From NCBI GenBank assembly GCA_910584475.1, contig CAJUBD010000005.1, forward strand, positions 1 to 64,000: a DNA stretch of 64,000 bases. Direction: 5' to 3'. Each line of letters starts with the position of its first letter. Position 1 is the first letter of the stretch. The position numbers and the translations under genes are program-made. Positions 43,307 through 51,697 of the stretch are shown here, piece by piece. The stretch comes from an uncultured Treponema sp. Its GTDB lineage: Bacteria; Spirochaetota; Spirochaetia; Treponematales; Treponemataceae. A model generated the notes under the pieces. It ran no database searches and was not told where the DNA came from. It saw nothing but the letters and a program-made list of their open reading frames with translations.

Positions 43307-44473
43307 ATGGGCGGCTATAATTTTTATCCTGACAAGCCGATTTCAAATTATAAAAGAAGCGACATGGGGCTGATTGTTTCCGTGATTTTGCTTTGGGGAA
43401 TCGGAATATGCACGCTCTATGTCTGCTCGTCGGCATATTGCCAAAAAATTTGGGGCGATCCATTTTTGCTCGCGAAAAGACAGCTCGGCGCTTCGGCGGT
43501 CGGACTCGCGGGACTTTTGTTTTTCGCGTTTATGCCGCTTTCCAAAATTCGCGCGATGCTTCCCGGAATAATTTTCGTGACAATCGTGCTTTTGCTGTGC
43601 ACGTTCGTTCCGGCGTTGAACGAAGAGCGCAATGGCGCGAAGCGTTGGGTGAAGCTTCCGTTTATGAGATTCCAGCCTTCGGAACTCGCGAAATTCGCAA
43701 TTGTCCTTTACCTCGCGAATTTTTTCGACAAGTACCACAACGAGCGTGATTTAGAAGAGCGCACGGTTTTTCCGCCCGTCGTGATGATGGTGGTCTTTTC
43801 GGTGCTGATTTTTTGTGAAAATGATTTTTCTACCGGAGTGTTCTTCATATTGCTTTGCCTTTTGCTGTTTTTCATAAGCAATGTAAAAATGCTTTGGTTC
43901 GCTCCAATGTCTCTCCTGATATTGTTCGCGCTTGTCATGCTGGTTTTGTCGAAGTCCTATCGAGTGGAGCGCGTGATGGGCTTTATTCAGCCAGAGTCTT
44001 ATTCACAAGGCGTGAACTATCAGACGAACGCCTCGCTTCGCGCGATAAGCATGGGCGGTTTTTGGGGGCAGGGAATCGGGATCGGACTTGCGAAATTGAA
44101 GAGCATTCCCGAAGTGCAGTCGGATTATATTTTCGCGGGCTGGGCGGAGGCGATGGGCTTTGTCGGCGTAATTTTGTATTTCGCGCTTTTGTGCGCGTTC
44201 GCATTCAAAGCCTACAAGTCCGCGTTGAATTGTCCTGACCGCTTCGGCGCGATCGGAACGTTCGGGTGCATTTCGGCGATTTTCTTTCAGTCCATCGCGA
44301 ATGTAGCCGTCGTTTGCGGCGCGATTCCTTCGACTGGAATCCCCCTCCCATTTTTTTCGGCGGGAGGCTCTTCGATGGTTGTCACGCTTTGCATGTGCGG
44401 CTTTATGATAAACGCGGCTCGCGTGAAGAGCGATTCTTGTTTTGACATGGAGAATGACAATGAGCGACTATAG
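43307..44473 (+). CDS. ftsW: FtsW, septal peptidoglycan polymerase (SEDS)
   Basis: SEDS-family glycan polymerase/flippase-like protein; 388 aa with about ten membrane helices. Hallmarks: 'NGAKRWVKLPFMRFQPSELAKFAIVLYLANFF', 'SLRAISMGGFWGQGIGIGLAKLKSIPEVQSDYIFAGWAEAMGFVG' and 'IANVAVVCGAIPSTGIPLPFFSAGGSSM'. It normally works with a class B penicillin-binding protein (FtsI), which is not in this cluster. ATG at 43307 directly follows murF; the end overlaps ftsQ by 14 nt. Confidence 0.95.
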   Translation: MGGYNFYPDKPISNYKRSDMGLIVSVILLWGIGICTLYVCSSAYCQKIWGDPFLLAKRQLGASAVGLAGLLFFAFMPLSKIRAMLPGIIFVTIVLLLCTFVPALNEERNGAKRWVKLPFMRFQPSELAKFAIVLYLANFFDKYHNERDLEERTVFPPVVMMVVFSVLIFCENDFSTGVFFILLCLLLFFISNVKMLWFAPMSLLILFALVMLVLSKSYRVERVMGFIQPESYSQGVNYQTNASLRAISMGGFWGQGIGIGLAKLKSIPEVQSDYIFAGWAEAMGFVGVILYFALLCAFAFKAYKSALNCPDRFGAIGTFGCISAIFFQSIANVAVVCGAIPSTGIPLPFFSAGGSSMVVTLCMCGFMINAARVKSDSCFDMENDNERL

Positions 44474-45296
44474 CGCGTTGAGCGAATTTGACCAATACGT
44501 CGCTCAAAGTGCCCCAAAAGAAAAGGGCGATGAGAAATTTTTCAAATACATGCGGATAATTTTCGGCGTGCTCTTTTTGATTTTGGCTTTGGAATTTGTC
44601 ATGTACAAATTCGTAAAGCCGAGCATAGGAGTGCCTCGCATTGTATACGGAGGACTGGAAAATTATTCCGAAGAAGAACTTTCCGGTATAATCGCTCCAG
44701 TGTACCGAGGAAATTGGTTTAGCTTTGACACGAACACGATCGCGTCGAGACTTTCTGCCGTGAGCGGAATCGAATCCGTGGAAATCGAAAAGCATTTTCC
44801 CGATAAGATTTCGATAAAGATAAAGGAACGCGAAAGCGTCGCGATGACTTTCGTGAATGACGGAGCGCGCACCGTTCCCATGCAAATCGACAAGAACTGC
44901 GTTTTGTTCGAGGTTCGAAACCATAAAGGCGACGCTACGATTCCGATCATATCCGGCTTGCCGGTGGAATTTCTTGCCGACGGAATGCGGATTCCCACAA
45001 AGTACAGGACGCTCATCGAACAGATAAAGAAAATTCAGGCATTGCCGCAAAAGTATTTTGCCGCCGTCAGTGAGATTTGCGTGCTTCCGAAAAAGTATGG
45101 CAACTACGAGCTTGTGATAATTCCTGTCAATTCGAGCGTAAGGGTTTTGACGGACAGGGTCTTGAATGAAGACACGCTTCAGGATATGATGGTGGTGCTG
45201 GAAGTGGTAAAATCTATTGAGCCTGACGCGAAGGAAATTGATTTGCGCTATGGTTCGATTTCTTACCGACCTGCAAAGGGAGGATACGTTGAGTGA
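44460..45296 (+). CDS. ftsQ: FtsQ/DivIB-type divisome protein
   Basis: A 278-aa bitopic protein: cytoplasmic tail of about 35 residues, one helix ('MRIIFGVLFLILALEFVMYKFV'), then a POTRA domain ('IVYGGLENYSEEELSGIIAPVYRGNWFSFDTNTIASRLSAVSGIESVEIEKHFPDKISIKIKERESVAM') and a beta domain. Topology, POTRA domain and position between ftsW and ftsA support the name. Starts inside the end of ftsW and overlaps ftsA by 8 nt. Confidence 0.88.
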   Translation: MSDYSALSEFDQYVAQSAPKEKGDEKFFKYMRIIFGVLFLILALEFVMYKFVKPSIGVPRIVYGGLENYSEEELSGIIAPVYRGNWFSFDTNTIASRLSAVSGIESVEIEKHFPDKISIKIKERESVAMTFVNDGARTVPMQIDKNCVLFEVRNHKGDATIPIISGLPVEFLADGMRIPTKYRTLIEQIKKIQALPQKYFAAVSEICVLPKKYGNYELVIIPVNSSVRVLTDRVLNEDTLQDMMVVLEVVKSIEPDAKEIDLRYGSISYRPAKGGYVE

Positions 45297-46530
45297 TACG
45301 ATTGTCGGCCTTGACATAGGAACGAGCGTCGTCCGCGTCGCGATCGCGGAAATCGATGATGAGGGAAATTTGAACATCATCGGACTTTCATGCAAGGAAT
45401 CGAAAGGACTGAAAAACGGCGCGATTTTGAATTTGGAGGCGGCGAGTTCTGTCATAAAAGAAGTCATCGAGGAAGTGGAAACAGACGCGGGTGCGGACAT
45501 TGCGTCTTGCGTCGCTGGAATAGGCGGCTCTCAGATTGGCAGTCTCAATTCGCGCGGACAGTCCGCAATTTCAAAGCATGGAAAGTCTAGCGGAGAAATC
45601 ACTCGCGCCGATGTGGATCGAGTGATTGAAAACGCGCGTTCCGTTCCGATTCCGATTGACAGGGAAATAATCCACGTCATTCCGAAATATTATTGCGTGG
45701 ACGGCTTGAGCAAGATAAAAGACCCGATAAATATGATAGGCGTTAGGCTTGAGACTGAGATTCACATTGTCACCGCTTCTAAGACTGCGATTCAAAATGA
45801 ACGCGAATGCATAAATCGCGCGGGCTACGAGATTGACAAAATTATGCAGAAAACTCTTGCCGCGACGAACGCCGTGCTTCATCAGGATGAAATGGACTTG
45901 GGGTCGATTTTGATTGACTTGGGCGCGGGCACGACCGATGTTTTGGTGATTTACGAAGGTGCGCCGCTGGTGAGCTTTTCGATAAAAATCGGCGGCAACC
46001 TTGTGACGAACGACATCGCGATTGTAAAGGGGATTCCGATTGCGGCGGCAGAAGAGATAAAAGTGAATTATGGAAACTGCTTCGTCGACATGCTCGCCAA
46101 TCCGAAGGAAGTGAAAATTCCTGGCGTGGGCGGACGCCCCCCTGAGCTTACGACGCAGACTGAAATCGCTCAGATAATACAGCCGCGAATGGAAGAGATT
46201 TTTATGATGGTATTGCATGAAATCCGAAACCGAACCAATTTGAGCACCATGAGCGGAAACATAGTTTTGATTGGCGGCGGCTCGCATATGGACGGCGCTT
46301 TGGAACTCGCAAAAGCCGTGTTCGGCACTCAGTCTGTGCGGCTTGGCATTCCGGAAAGCATCGGCATATTGGACGGTTTTGATTATCGCAAGCCAGAATT
46401 TGCTACGGTCATTGGACTTGTCCTTTCGCAAAAATATTCTGGCGGAGATCCTGCGCGAAAGGCGGGCAGAAAAAAGACTTCCGAAAAAAGCGAAGGTTTT
46501 CTTCGGAAATTAAAACGGGTATTTTTTTAA
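45289..46530 (+). CDS. ftsA: FtsA, actin-like membrane anchor of the Z ring
   Basis: Actin-fold ATPase that tethers FtsZ to the membrane; 413 aa. Phosphate-1 'TIVGLDIGTSVVRVAIAEID'; SHS2 (1C) domain near 'IIHVIPKYYCVDGLSKIKDPINMIGVRLETEIHIV'; 'GSILIDLGAGTTDVLVI'; 'NIVLIGGGSHMDG'. The C-terminus 'GFLRKLKRVFF' is the amphipathic membrane-binding helix. Translation starts at the TTG at 45289, with GGGAGG (45278-45283) at proper spacing; earlier in-frame ATGs lie inside ftsQ. Confidence 0.95.
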   Translation: MSDTIVGLDIGTSVVRVAIAEIDDEGNLNIIGLSCKESKGLKNGAILNLEAASSVIKEVIEEVETDAGADIASCVAGIGGSQIGSLNSRGQSAISKHGKSSGEITRADVDRVIENARSVPIPIDREIIHVIPKYYCVDGLSKIKDPINMIGVRLETEIHIVTASKTAIQNERECINRAGYEIDKIMQKTLAATNAVLHQDEMDLGSILIDLGAGTTDVLVIYEGAPLVSFSIKIGGNLVTNDIAIVKGIPIAAAEEIKVNYGNCFVDMLANPKEVKIPGVGGRPPELTTQTEIAQIIQPRMEEIFMMVLHEIRNRTNLSTMSGNIVLIGGGSHMDGALELAKAVFGTQSVRLGIPESIGILDGFDYRKPEFATVIGLVLSQKYSGGDPARKAGRKKTSEKSEGFLRKLKRVFF

Positions 46531-46998
46531 TTGGGAGTTTAGATAAAAGTCCGCACGAATGGCGCGCCGCTTTTGTCTTGACAAGTTTTTGCAGTCGCGT
46601 TGCGACTTACTTAAGCTTGCATATTAACATCCGCTTTCGCTTGAAACTTCGATGGCGAACCTTCGGCTTGCGCATTCGTTTGCGAAGGCATTTCGTTGCG
46701 AGGCGGAATAAAAAATCAATCGCGACTTTGGCGAATCGCCTTTGACTTTTTATGGGAGGTTGTTTTTATTCGTGCGGAGGTTTCATGCCCCGACGCTTGC
46801 GTCGAGGTATGTTGATTTGGCGATTTATCGTCATCGTCAAATCAAACTCGAGTTTTCGTTTGAAAGCTCGTATATTTATAGCGCATTCTCATTTCATTGC
46901 GCATGCGCGTGAAAAAACTTTTCGCAAGTTGAGCTTGCAACGAGCCGCAAGGCGAAGTTTCCGGCGAACTTGCTCAAACTTTTTTTGGGAGGAAAAAA
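46531..46998. repeat. ftsA-ftsZ gap packed with inverted repeats
   Basis: No gene. A long-range inverted pair, CCGCACGAAT (about 46551) and ATTCGTGCGG (about 46775), encloses about 215 nt of smaller hairpins (for example GTCGCGTTGCGAC near 46597 and AAAAATCA...TGACTTTTT near 46711-46752). More GC-rich hairpins follow (CGACGCTTGCGTCG near 46789; a GAGTTT module near 46850; AAGTTGAGCTTGCAACG-like repeats to 46980). The only clear signal for ftsZ is GGGAGG just before its ATG. This breaks an otherwise overlapping gene chain. Confidence 0.6.
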
Positions 46999-48363
46999 AT
47001 GTCTCTTATGAATCATTCTCTGGTAAACGAGGAAGGCGCGTCGCTTTCAAATCCAAGCCCCACGGTAATAAAAGTTATCGGCTGCGGAGGCGGCGGCTCG
47101 AATGCCGTGAACAGGATGATTGACGCCGGAATTAAAAATGTCGATTTCATTGTTTTGAATACTGACTTGCAGGCCTTGAATTCTTCTCACGCGTCGACGA
47201 AACTTGCCATCGGGCAGAAAGTGACAGGCGGACTTGGGGCAGGCGGAAATCCAGAAGTCGGACAGCAAGCCGCCGAAGAAGACACCGAAATAATTCAGAA
47301 CATCTTGAAAGGCGCGAACATGGTTTTCGTTACGGCCGGAATGGGTGGCGGCACTGGAACAGGCTCCGCTCCGGTCGTGGCCAAAATCGCGCGGGAAATG
47401 GGTGCGCTCACTGTGGGTGTTGTCACGACTCCGTTCAACTTTGAAGGTCCGATTCGAATGGATTTGGCGAAAGACGGAATCGAGCGTCTTCACAAGGAAG
47501 TCGATTCTCTCATCGTAATTCCGAACCAGCAGCTTTTGAAGATCGTGGACAAAAAAGCTCCGGCGCGTCAGGCGTTCCTCGTGGCCGACGATGTTTTGCG
47601 ACAAGGCGTGGAAGGCATTTCCAGCATCATCACTAAGGCGGGCGACGTGAACACGGACTTCGCCGACGTTACTTCTGCGATGAAGGGGCAAGGCGACGCG
47701 CTTTTGGGAGTGGGAATCGGACACGGAGAAAATCGCGCCGCGGATGCCGCGACAAGCGCAATCCGAAATCCGCTTTTGGAAGATTCGAATATTGACGGCG
47801 CGAAGAATATTTTGATTAACATTTGCTCGCAGGGAAATGTCTCGATGGCGGAGACTGATGAAATCGCGAAAATCGTCACCGCTTCTGCCGCGCCTTCGTA
47901 CAGGGTTTTTTGGGGCAATGTCGTAGATCCTTCTATGGCGGAAGACGAAGTGAGCGTTACCGTCATCGCGACAGGGTTCAGCAATGTTCCTGAAGTCGAA
48001 GAAAAGGAAAAGCCTGTCGTTCATGAAGAAGTGGTTCAAAAGAAAGTCGACGAGAATTTGCTTGATGAAATGGAATTCGACAACCTTTTGCACGGCGGAC
48101 GAAGACACAGCGAGAGCCTTTTTGATGACGGCGATTTCGTCTGTGTTCCTGTGAATGAGGGCACCGTTTCCGAGCCTGTCGCCGTCTCGGAAAAAAGCGA
48201 AGGCGGAAGTCTTGGTAGCGATTTGCGCAGCGCGAAATACAGTCCGCACAGGCAGTCCTCGATAGAGCCTCCATCTGGATATATCGATGAAAAGGATATT
48301 TCGATTCCTGCAGTCTACCGTTTGGGTAACAGCCGGCTCACTCGCGAAATAAATTTGCGCTAG
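46999..48363 (+). CDS. ftsZ: FtsZ, cell-division GTPase
   Basis: Tubulin-like GTPase forming the Z ring; 454 aa. '[21 protein letters not shown]', the tubulin signature '[22 protein letters not shown]', '[12 protein letters not shown]', and the T7 loop '[23 protein letters not shown]'. The globular domain ends near residue 330; an acidic linker follows, and the tail '[10 protein letters not shown]' is the conserved C-terminal peptide that binds FtsA. GGGAGG precedes the ATG. About 60 residues longer than many FtsZ because of the linker. Confidence 0.98.
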   Translation: MSLMNHSLVNEEGASLSNPSPTVIKVIGCGGGGSNAVNRMIDAGIKNVDFIVLNTDLQALNSSHASTKLAIGQKVTGGLGAGGNPEVGQQAAEEDTEIIQNILKGANMVFVTAGMGGGTGTGSAPVVAKIAREMGALTVGVVTTPFNFEGPIRMDLAKDGIERLHKEVDSLIVIPNQQLLKIVDKKAPARQAFLVADDVLRQGVEGISSIITKAGDVNTDFADVTSAMKGQGDALLGVGIGHGENRAADAATSAIRNPLLEDSNIDGAKNILINICSQGNVSMAETDEIAKIVTASAAPSYRVFWGNVVDPSMAEDEVSVTVIATGFSNVPEVEEKEKPVVHEEVVQKKVDENLLDEMEFDNLLHGGRRHSESLFDDGDFVCVPVNEGTVSEPVAVSEKSEGGSLGSDLRSAKYSPHRQSSIEPPSGYIDEKDISIPAVYRLGNSRLTREINLR

Positions 48364-48384
48364 AAATTCGCGATCGAAATTTGA

Positions 48385-49308
48385 ATGGAAAAATTCGAAG
48401 GCGGTGAATCAGGGCGAATGTCATTCATCCTGAAACAGTTTCACGCGAATTTGATCATGGTCGAAGGACGCGCCGAACTTACGGCGCAGACTTACGACAT
48501 TGCCGTAAAGGAATTCTTGTCGTGGCTCTGCTCGAAGCGAATCGAACTTGAAAATGTCTCTCTCAAAGATTTGCTCTATTATCTTTCGTGGCGAAAGTCG
48601 CGGGGAAATTCCGAACTGACGATTGCGAAGGATATAAGCGCGCTTCGCGCGTTCGGTGCGTTCCTCACGAGGGAGGGGCTTTGGCAGGAAAACCTCGCGC
48701 TTGTTTTGGACAGGCCGTGCGCATCGCGTGCGCTTCCAAAAGTTTTGAGCCTTGAGCAAGTGGACGATTTGCTTTCTTGCATAGACACTTCCACCGCGCT
48801 CGGAATCCGCGACCGTGCGCTTTTTGAGCTTGTCTATTCTTGCGGACTTCGTATCAGCGAAGCGTGTTCGCTTTTGATGGGAAACGTTCATCTCAAAGAA
48901 AAAATTCTTCTCGTGCGCGGAAAGGGCGACAAGGAGCGAATCGTGCCGTTCGGCGACGCGGCGAAATCTTGGCTCGCGCGTTACTTTGACGAAGTGCGAC
49001 CGAATTTGGTAGGAAGAAAAATCGTGGCTCAAGTTTTCGTAAACTACAAGGGGGAGGCGATTTCGCGAAAGGGCGTGTGGAAGCGTTTTAAGGAATTGGA
49101 AAATTTCACCGGAATTGACTGCAAGGTGCACACCTTGCGCCACTCGTTCGCCACGCACTTGCTTGCGGGAGGCGCGGACTTGCGGAGCGTTCAGGAATTG
49201 CTAGGTCATGCGGATTTGGCGACGACGCAAATCTACACGCATGTCGCCACAAGCGAACTCAGTGACTACCACAAAGAATTTTTCCCGGGACACGAAAATA
49301 GTGAATAG
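48385..49308 (+). CDS. XerC/XerD-type tyrosine recombinase
   Basis: A 307-aa tyrosine recombinase of the Xer type, resolving chromosome dimers. N-terminal SAM-like core-binding domain (about 10-105), catalytic domain with Arg in 'GLRISEACSL', Lys in 'VRGKGDKERIVPFG', 'HTLRHSFATHLLAGG' (H-x-x-R), His in 'LLGHADLATTQ' and nucleophile Tyr in 'IYTHV'. An alternative start is the ATG at 48418. A second such gene lies at 53870, so the two are the probable XerC/XerD pair; which is which cannot be told by eye. Probably read with ftsZ (21-nt gap). Confidence 0.93.
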   Translation: MEKFEGGESGRMSFILKQFHANLIMVEGRAELTAQTYDIAVKEFLSWLCSKRIELENVSLKDLLYYLSWRKSRGNSELTIAKDISALRAFGAFLTREGLWQENLALVLDRPCASRALPKVLSLEQVDDLLSCIDTSTALGIRDRALFELVYSCGLRISEACSLLMGNVHLKEKILLVRGKGDKERIVPFGDAAKSWLARYFDEVRPNLVGRKIVAQVFVNYKGEAISRKGVWKRFKELENFTGIDCKVHTLRHSFATHLLAGGADLRSVQELLGHADLATTQIYTHVATSELSDYHKEFFPGHENSE

Positions 49309-49938
49309 ACGAGAGTTTTCACGCTTTTTGGAAGAAGAAGTTAGACACGGATTCTCACGGCGCGTAAGCGATGGGGTGTGATAAAATTCCGCTATGAAAA
49401 CGGCGACAGCCGTATAAACGCCGATGAGAAGGATGTGGCGCGGATTTCAATTGAGAATTTGCGCGAAGTGATTTCGACAAGCGAAAATCTCGGGTTTGGA
49501 AAAATGGCAGAATTGACTTTTTTTTAAATGACAACGAGTTTTCTTGGTTTTGCTGTTTCCATCGTTTTCCACGATGGCCGCCTCTTATTGCAACCGATTC
49601 TGCGAGTTGCGGAGCAACTCGTTAAGCAAGCCGTAGGCTTGCGACTGAGCAAAAGAAAATCTCGGGTTTGGAAAAAAGGCAGAATTGACTTTTTTTTAAA
49701 TGACAACGAGTTTTCTTGGTTTTGCTGTTTCCATCGTTTTCCACGATGGCCGCCTCTTATTGCAACCGATTCTGCGAGTTGCGCGAGCAACTCGTTAAGC
49801 AAGCCGTAGGCTTGCGACTGAGCAAAGGAAAATCTCGGGTTTGAAAAAATGGCAGAATGCCATTTTTTCAAACAACAATTGACTTTTTTTCCTTGGTGTT
49901 TTACAATAATATTTGTTAATTTTATTGTAGGGGTAAAA
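49309..49938. repeat. gap with a 173-bp tandem duplication and dispersed repeats
   Basis: No gene. 49330-49460 carries the dispersed repeat with ACACGGATTC, GAAAACGGCGACAGCCGTAT and GGCGCGGATTT; the same 20-nt block recurs near 55695. From 49482, a 173-nt unit starting GAAAATCTCGGGTTTG is repeated at 49655 and begins again at 49828. Each unit contains CGAGTTGC...GCAACTCG, AAGCAAGCC/GGCTTGC and CCATCG...CGATGG hairpins, the F-type modules of the hairpin family. The two full copies differ by only a few bases. Confidence 0.85.
49879..49907 (+). promoter_or_regulatory. promoter of the TPR lipoprotein-dprA pair
   Basis: TTGACT (49879-49884), a 17-nt spacer and TACAAT (49902-49907), about 25 nt before the likely leader of the ATG at 49939, which has only a weak GGGG ribosome-binding site. 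It lies directly after the tandem duplication. Confidence 0.75.
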
Positions 49939-50682
49939 ATGAAAAGATTCTGCGTTGTTTTCGTATGCGTGGCGGCAGTTTTCTGCACGGCATTTGTTTT
50001 CGCGCTCGCGTCTTGCGCGAAGTCAAACAAGACGATAATCCGAATGCAGCATTTGGAAGAAGGCGTTTCGAGTCCTACGACAATTGATGAACTTAAAAGT
50101 GCGATAAAAAAATACGAGGAACGCGTCGCCGACATTCAGCTGGCGCAAAGCCAAATCGGAATCTGGTACAAGATTCTTGCCACGCGGTATTTGGACAAAA
50201 AAATGTACGGCGAGGCTCTCAAGACTTTTGAAAAGGCTTTGGAATTTTATCCGCAAAACCAAAATCTCTATTATTATGTCGGACTTTGCGCCGGATATAT
50301 GTCTCATACTGCGATGGATTTTGACGCTGACGGCAACACTGAAAAGCGAATGAATTATTTGCGACTTTCTGAGGAAGCGTACAAGCGCGCGATTGAAATA
50401 GAGCCGCGATACGCGCGCGCGCTTTACGGGCTTTCGGTTTTGTATGTGTTTGAATTGGGCGAGGACGAAAAGGCGATTCCGCTTTTGGAAAAACTTCTCA
50501 CGATAGAAACGAGAAATATCGACGCTATGTTCGTGCTTGCTCGCGCCTATTATGTCACGTTTGAATTCGACAAGGCGGTGGCGATGTACGACCAAATAAT
50601 TTCCTTGACAAAATCCAAGGAACGCAAGGCGGAGGCCGAGGCGAACAGGCAGACAGTGCTGGATGCTAGCTATGCGAACTGA
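49939..50682 (+). CDS. TPR-repeat lipoprotein
   Basis: A 247-aa predicted lipoprotein. Signal peptide 'MKRFCVVFVCVAAVFCTAFVFALASC' with lipobox L-A-S-C. The mature part has about four tetratricopeptide repeats: 'WYKILATRYLDKKMYGEALKTFEKALEFYPQN', 'NLYYYVGLCAGYMSH', 'SEEAYKRAIEIEPRYARALYGLSVLYVFELGE', 'AMFVLARAYYVTFEFDKAVAMYDQII'. Such proteins act as docking scaffolds in the envelope. The end overlaps dprA by 20 nt. Function unknown. Confidence 0.88.
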   Translation: MKRFCVVFVCVAAVFCTAFVFALASCAKSNKTIIRMQHLEEGVSSPTTIDELKSAIKKYEERVADIQLAQSQIGIWYKILATRYLDKKMYGEALKTFEKALEFYPQNQNLYYYVGLCAGYMSHTAMDFDADGNTEKRMNYLRLSEEAYKRAIEIEPRYARALYGLSVLYVFELGEDEKAIPLLEKLLTIETRNIDAMFVLARAYYVTFEFDKAVAMYDQIISLTKSKERKAEAEANRQTVLDASYAN

Positions 50683-51682
50683 AAGGCTTTTGCTGAAAAT
50701 CGCGCTTTCTACGATTTCCTCGCTTTCGCTGAAAGAAAAAATAAATTTGGAAAAATCGCTTGACAATTTGCACGACCTTGCATTACATTCTTCAATAGAG
50801 GCGATTGAAGCGAAAATTGGGCGCAGACTTTCGGCGAAGTCTTGGAATCTAGGAGAATGCGCGAGGCTCGCGAAAGCGGCTTTTTCGCGTATGAATGCGC
50901 TTGGCATTTCGTGCGTGTTTTTCGACGAAAAAGATTTTCCCGAGATGCTTCGCGAAATAAACGATCCGCCCTACGCGCTTTTTTTTCGGGGCGATTTGAA
51001 AGTTTTGGAAGGAAATTGCGTGAGCGTCGTGGGCACTCGAAAGATTACAAGCGGCGCGAAAATCGCCGCGCACGACTTTGCCTACGATGCGGCGACTGAC
51101 GGAACGACCGTGGTTTCATGGCTTGCGCTCGGAGTGGACGGCGAGGCTCATCGCGGCGCGCTCGACGCTTTTTTTGACGGAAAGACATCCGTGGCGAAAA
51201 CGGCGGCGGTCTTGGCTGGCGGCGTGGACAATGTTTATCCTGCCTGCCACAAGAAAATCGCATCGCAGATGCTTCAAAACGGAGGCTGCATTTTGAGCGA
51301 GAGCGCGCCAGGCGTTCCTGCCGAAAAATGGCGCTTCGTTCGGCGAAACAGGATTTGCGCGGGGCTTTCCCGAGCGACCGTCGTGATTCAGGCTCCTCCT
51401 GGAAGCGGCGCGCTCATCACGGCGGACTTCGCGCTCGGCTACAATCGCGACCTTGTTTTTCACGAGGCTTGCTTTTCGGATGAGGCGAATGCGATTTCAA
51501 AAATGGTGAGGGCGAATCTTGCCGGAAAGGAAGGAAGCGCGGCTCGAAAAAAAATCGAAGCGAATTGCGAGCGTTATGTGAGCGATGGCGCTGAAATTGT
51601 AAAAAGTTATAAAGATTTTTGCGAAAAAAATTCATCCGCTCCCGGAATAAAAAATTCGGCTGAAGCGAGGGAATTGTTTTAA
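50663..51682 (+). CDS. dprA: DNA-processing protein DprA (Smf)
   Basis: Loads RecA on incoming single-stranded DNA during transformation; also widespread in non-competent bacteria. 339 aa with an extended Rossmann fold: 'CVSVVGTRKITSGAKIAAHDFAYDAATDGTTVVSWLALGVDGEAHRGAL', 'TAAVLAGGVDNVYPACHKKIASQMLQNGGCILSESAPGVPAEKWRFVRRNRICAGLSRATVVIQAPPGSGALITADFALGYNRDLV'. The usual S-G-x-A-x-G-I-D is W-L-A-L-G-V-D here. Start is 50663 or the in-frame ATG at 50672, both inside the TPR gene. Confidence 0.92.
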   Translation: MLAMRTERLLLKIALSTISSLSLKEKINLEKSLDNLHDLALHSSIEAIEAKIGRRLSAKSWNLGECARLAKAAFSRMNALGISCVFFDEKDFPEMLREINDPPYALFFRGDLKVLEGNCVSVVGTRKITSGAKIAAHDFAYDAATDGTTVVSWLALGVDGEAHRGALDAFFDGKTSVAKTAAVLAGGVDNVYPACHKKIASQMLQNGGCILSESAPGVPAEKWRFVRRNRICAGLSRATVVIQAPPGSGALITADFALGYNRDLVFHEACFSDEANAISKMVRANLAGKEGSAARKKIEANCERYVSDGAEIVKSYKDFCEKNSSAPGIKNSAEARELF

Positions 51683-51697
51683 AAGAGGTTTTCGACT

